Source of the DNA: DASZIT01 sp963770635
Lineage (GTDB): Bacteria > Actinomycetota > Acidimicrobiia > Acidimicrobiales > RAAP-2
Direction of reading: 5' to 3'
Assembly (NCBI GenBank): GCA_963770635.1
Contig: CAVYQI010000003.1
Coordinates: forward strand, 310,001 to 374,000
DNA: 64,000 nucleotides
Shown: positions 61,012 to 64,000 of the stretch, in pieces
Layout of the letters: each line of letters begins with the position of its first letter
Numbering within the stretch: the stretch's first letter is position 1
The notes under the pieces: generated by a model
The model's input: the letters and a program-made list of their open reading frames with translations, nothing else
Databases searched by the model: none
Told to the model about the DNA's origin: nothing
Program-made: the position numbers and the translations under genes

Positions 61012-61659
61012 GTGGCACCTGCGGCACCCAGGGTGAGGATGGACCCCCAGGCACGGCTGGCCATCCTCAAGGACTTCGCTCGCCAGGTATTCGCCGAGCG
61101 GGGTTACTCGACGAGTGGGCTGGCCGAGATCGCCGAGCGGGCCGAGGTGTCCAAGACCCTCCTCTATCACTACTTCCCCGACGGCCGCCCGGAGATCATG
61201 GCGGCGGTGATGGACGGCCTGCTGGCCGATCTCACCGCCGCCACCACCGCAGCCCTCGACCGGGCCTCGAGTGTCGAGTCCCGCATCCGGGGGTGGGTGG
61301 AGGCATTCCTCTCTTTCTTCGTGGACCAGCCCGACGCCTTCCGTCTGCTCTTCCGGGAGCCGTGGGGATCGGGGGATCCGCTGGTGACCATCCGCTCCTT
61401 CCGGGCGATGGTCGACCTCTCCCGCCAACTGGTGGATCCGTTCGGGCTCGACGGGGCATCGGCGGCCGCGCTGGTCACCCTGACCACCGGGACCCTCGGC
61501 CTGGTGGTGGCGGTGACCGAGCAGGTGTTGGCCGGTCAGGCGGAGTACGAAACCGCCGCCGAGTCGGCCGCCGACTTCGTCATCGGCGGCATCAGCCGTC
61601 TCCGCCCACCACCACCCGGGGCACTCTCGGACCGATCCCGCACACCACCTCGTAGTTGA
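61012..61659 (+). CDS. TetR-family transcriptional regulator
   Basis: 215 aa from the GTG at 61012, supported by AAGGAGG at 60999-61005. The N-terminal helix-turn-helix is FAERGYSTSGLAEIAERAEVSKTLLYHYF (positions about 27-55), a clear TetR pattern. The C-terminal ligand domain is generic. It is divergent from the GT-C gene at 59228-60898, a likely target given typical TetR organisation. Its 3' end overlaps the convergent alr gene by 68 nt, so the last roughly 22 codons lie antisense to alr. Confidence 0.9.
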   Translation: MAPAAPRVRMDPQARLAILKDFARQVFAERGYSTSGLAEIAERAEVSKTLLYHYFPDGRPEIMAAVMDGLLADLTAATTAALDRASSVESRIRGWVEAFLSFFVDQPDAFRLLFREPWGSGDPLVTIRSFRAMVDLSRQLVDPFGLDGASAAALVTLTTGTLGLVVAVTEQVLAGQAEYETAAESAADFVIGGISRLRPPPPGALSDRSRTPPRS

Positions 61660-62764
61660 TGGTGCCGAGCCGATCGGCCCACTCGGTGGCGGTGATCTCC
61701 TCGCCGGCCTGGCGCCCGATGAGCACCACCTCGTCGCCGGGCTTGACCTCCGGGTGCTCGGCCGGACCGCAGTCGACCACGATCTGATCCATGGTCACCA
61801 CCCCGGCCAGCGGCCGCCGAACCCCTCCGATCAGCACCTCGCCGCCGGTGTCGAAGAGGCGGCGGGGCACGCCGTCGGCATAGCCGAGGGGGACGGTGGC
61901 CACCCTCGAGCGGTCGTCCAGCGGGCGGCGGCGCCCGTAGGAAGGGCGCTCCCCCTTGTCGACCCAGCGGCACATCGACACCTGCGCCCGCAATGACAGC
62001 ACCGGCTCGAGCCGGCCTCCGCCGGTGGCCTCGGACAGCTGGGCGGCCAACTCGGGGGTGGGGCTCAACCCGTAGAGGGCGATGCCACACCTGACCATGT
62101 CCAGGCGGGCGTCCGGGAAGGCGATAGCGCCGGCGGAGTTGGCCACATGGCTCAGCGGTGGCCGGAGGCCGGCGGCCAGCAGGTCATCGTGCGCCGACCG
62201 GAACCGGTCGAGCTGGATGCGGGTGAATTCGACGTCGGCCTTGGCCCCGCCGTCCGCCACCGCCAGGTGGGTCCACAGCGCGGCCAGGCGGAGCCGGGGA
62301 TCGGCGCCGATGGCGGTGGCCAGCGCCACCGTGTCCTCGGGGTCGGCCCCGACCCGGTACATGCCGGTATTGACCTTGAGATGGACGTCGACCGGGCCGA
62401 AGCCACCGGCGGCGGCGGCCCGGCCCAGGGCCCGGACTCCCTCCGCGGAGTAGACGGTGGGGGCCAACCGACAGGCCAGCGCTTCCTCCATCGCCGCCGG
62501 CGGCGGCTCGGACAGCAGCAGGATGGGGACCTCGATCCCCGCCTCCCGGAGCACCACTCCTTCTTCGACCAGGGCCACCGCCAGCCAACCGGCTCCCCCG
62601 GCCAGCGCCGCCTCGGCCAGGGGGACCGCCCCGTGCCCGTAGCCGTCGGCCTTCACCACCGCGGAGAGCTCGGACGGGCCGACCAGCCGACCCAACAGCG
62701 ACGCGTTGCGCCGGGCGGCCCCCACGTCGATCTCGGCCCACGCCGGCCGCAGCCGGTCAGCCAT
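61592..62764 (-). CDS. alr: Alanine racemase
   Basis: 390 aa from the ATG at 62764; a GTG at 62794 is an alternative. The PLP lysine is in AVVKADGYGHGAVPLA (about residue 36), the second catalytic residue is the Tyr of RPSYGRRR, and VPLGYADGVPRR and HLKVNTGMYRVG are further family segments. It makes D-alanine for peptidoglycan. It overlaps the nnr stop by 8 nt. Its 3' end overlaps the TetR gene. Confidence 0.97.
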   Translation of the reverse strand: MADRLRPAWAEIDVGAARRNASLLGRLVGPSELSAVVKADGYGHGAVPLAEAALAGGAGWLAVALVEEGVVLREAGIEVPILLLSEPPPAAMEEALACRLAPTVYSAEGVRALGRAAAAGGFGPVDVHLKVNTGMYRVGADPEDTVALATAIGADPRLRLAALWTHLAVADGGAKADVEFTRIQLDRFRSAHDDLLAAGLRPPLSHVANSAGAIAFPDARLDMVRCGIALYGLSPTPELAAQLSEATGGGRLEPVLSLRAQVSMCRWVDKGERPSYGRRRPLDDRSRVATVPLGYADGVPRRLFDTGGEVLIGGVRRPLAGVVTMDQIVVDCGPAEHPEVKPGDEVVLIGRQAGEEITATEWADRLGTINYEVVCGIGPRVPRVVVGGDG

Positions 62765-64000
62765 GGTGACCGTGCCGGGGTCGGCCCATGGCACCGAGGT
62801 CGGAGAGGAACGATGAGACCAGCACCGGCAGGTCGCTCGCCACCAGACCCTGCCTCGGGCCCCGGTCGCCGGCCCGCCCGTGCACGTGGGCGGCCAGGGC
62901 GGCCGCCTCCAAGGGGGCCACCCCGCGGGCCAGCATGGCGCCGATCACCCCGGAGAGGACGTCGCCGGTGCCGGCGGTGGCCAGCCGGGGCGAGCCGGAC
63001 ATCGAGACCCGGGCCGCCCCCGAGGGCTCGGCCACCGCGGTGGTGGATCCCTTGACCAGGGCCACCGCCCGTGCTGCCTTAGCCAGCCGCCGTGCCGCCT
63101 CGAAGCGGTCGGCGCCCGGTGGCGCTCCCATCAACCGTTGGTACTCGCCGTCGTGCGGGGTCAGCACCACCGGCGCCCGGTGCTCGAGGGGGTGGGCGTC
63201 GTCCAGGAGGCCGAGGGCGAAGAGCCCGTCGGCGTCGATCACCACCGGGATGTCGGCCGCCGCCACCAGCCGGCGCACCTCGGCGGCCGTCTCCGGGTCG
63301 CGCCCGATCCCCGGGCCGACCACCATCGACGAGCAGCGGCGGGAGGCCTCGAGGGCCGCGGTCGACCAGCCCCGACCGGGAAGCGCCACGCTGACCGCTT
63401 CCGACGCCGGGGTGTCGGCCAGGTCGCCCCCCGGCACCCCGAGCCGGACCATTCCCGCCCCGGTGCGCATGGCCGCCCGGGCACACAGCCCGGCCGCCCC
63501 TGTCATCCCCGGCGAGCCGGCCACGATCAGGACCGCCGAGCTCCACTTGTGGTCATTCCGCCGCCGCGGCGGCAACAGCTCGACCACGTCGGTGTCCTCC
63601 ATCAGCTGGAGTTCGGCCAGCCCGACCGGGAGGCCGATGTCCGCCACCGACACCCGGCCGGCCAGCTCGACCCCGTCCCCTTGGAGCAGGCCCGGCTTGA
63701 GGGCGGCGAAGGTGACCGTCCGGTCGGCTCGTATCGGGGTGCCGGATGCCTCACCGGTGTCGCCGAGCACCCCCGAAGGGATGTCCACCGCCAGCACCGG
63801 GGTGCCGGGTGGGAAGGACGGGGCCCGGTACTCGCCCCGGAAACCGGTCCCGTAGGCGGCGTCGATGACCAGGTCCCACTCCCCGCCGGTATCCCCGCCG
63901 CCGGCGTCGACCACGGTGACCCGGGCCCCCCGGCGCCGGAGCTTGCCAGCCGCCACCCGACCGTCAGCCCCGTTGTTCCCCCTGCCCGCCACCACCACCA
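62757..64000 (-). CDS. nnr: Bifunctional NAD(P)HX epimerase/dehydratase, N-terminus beyond window
   Basis: Partial; the start lies beyond 64000. The visible part begins in the NnrE epimerase domain at VVVAGRGNNGADGRVAAGKL, then VDIPSGVLGDTGE. After a linker the NnrD dehydratase domain follows, with AGSPGMTGAAGLCARAA, TPHDGEYQRL, VALVKGSTTAV and the ATP-site signature TAGTGDVLSGVIGAML. It repairs hydrated NADH and NADPH. It is immediately upstream of alr, the usual order in actinobacteria. Confidence 0.95.
   Translation of the reverse strand, partial: VVVAGRGNNGADGRVAAGKLRRRGARVTVVDAGGGDTGGEWDLVIDAAYGTGFRGEYRAPSFPPGTPVLAVDIPSGVLGDTGEASGTPIRADRTVTFAALKPGLLQGDGVELAGRVSVADIGLPVGLAELQLMEDTDVVELLPPRRRNDHKWSSAVLIVAGSPGMTGAAGLCARAAMRTGAGMVRLGVPGGDLADTPASEAVSVALPGRGWSTAALEASRRCSSMVVGPGIGRDPETAAEVRRLVAAADIPVVIDADGLFALGLLDDAHPLEHRAPVVLTPHDGEYQRLMGAPPGADRFEAARRLAKAARAVALVKGSTTAVAEPSGAARVSMSGSPRLATAGTGDVLSGVIGAMLARGVAPLEAAALAAHVHGRAGDRGPRQGLVASDLPVLVSSFLSDLGAMGRPRHGHHG

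Overview
This 64 kb window is high-GC, gene-dense bacterial DNA. It looks like an actinobacterium outside the well-studied genera, and Acidimicrobiia or a relative is my best guess. Supporting features are two WhiB proteins, a complete Mce lipid-import operon, a UbiA-DprE1-DprE2 decaprenyl-phosphoryl-arabinose cassette, GuaB3, GroEL with a GGM tail under a CIRCE element, and frequent GTG/TTG starts with 1-4 nt gene overlaps. The class-level assignment is inference. I see no phage, insertion sequence, CRISPR array, rRNA or tRNA.

Layout. 0-7 kb: HtrA protease, two whiB genes flanking a glutamate formiminotransferase gene, and a VWA/MoxR-ATPase pair. 7-13 kb: succinate dehydrogenase (sdhC-A-B), small SCP2-like and VOC proteins, and glucose-6-phosphate dehydrogenase. 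13-22 kb (minus strand): mdh, icd, a CmoM-like methyltransferase, metF, a Thr-rich membrane protein, a cupin, folD, purH and purN. Many of these have broken reading frames, probably consensus errors. 22-33 kb: MceG ATPase divergent from yrbEA-yrbEB-mceA to F-mas. 33-36.5 kb: HAD phosphatase, sucC-sucD and a lone B12-binding domain. 36.6-40.6 kb: ubiA-dprE1-dprE2 and a FlaR-like kinase. 40.7-49.3 kb: guaB3-guaA-pcrA-GT operon, a Nudix hydrolase, a YbjQ-like protein and a small membrane protein. 49.4-54.4 kb: groES-groEL, and udg-tsaE-tsaB-rimI-tsaD. 55-61 kb: a LiaF-like/cyclase fusion, a GH43-like lipoprotein, two GT-C type membrane proteins and a TetR regulator. 61.6-64 kb: alr and nnr, the latter cut by the window end.

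How the genes fit together. Five central-carbon loci lie here: sdh, mdh, icd, sucCD and zwf. The B12 domain next to sucCD suggests propionyl-CoA/methylmalonyl-CoA feeding into succinyl-CoA. The purine genes (purN, purH, guaA, guaB3) and folate genes (folD, metF) form a one-carbon/nucleotide theme. Mce, the DPA cassette and the GT-C proteins point to a complex cell envelope. The most interesting signals are: a DprE1 with alanine at the cysteine targeted by benzothiazinones; a DUF1707/LiaF-like/class III cyclase fusion; a repeated intergenic hairpin with an 18-base identical arm at 16.3 and 32.9 kb; and a dense block of frameshifts at 13-21 kb.
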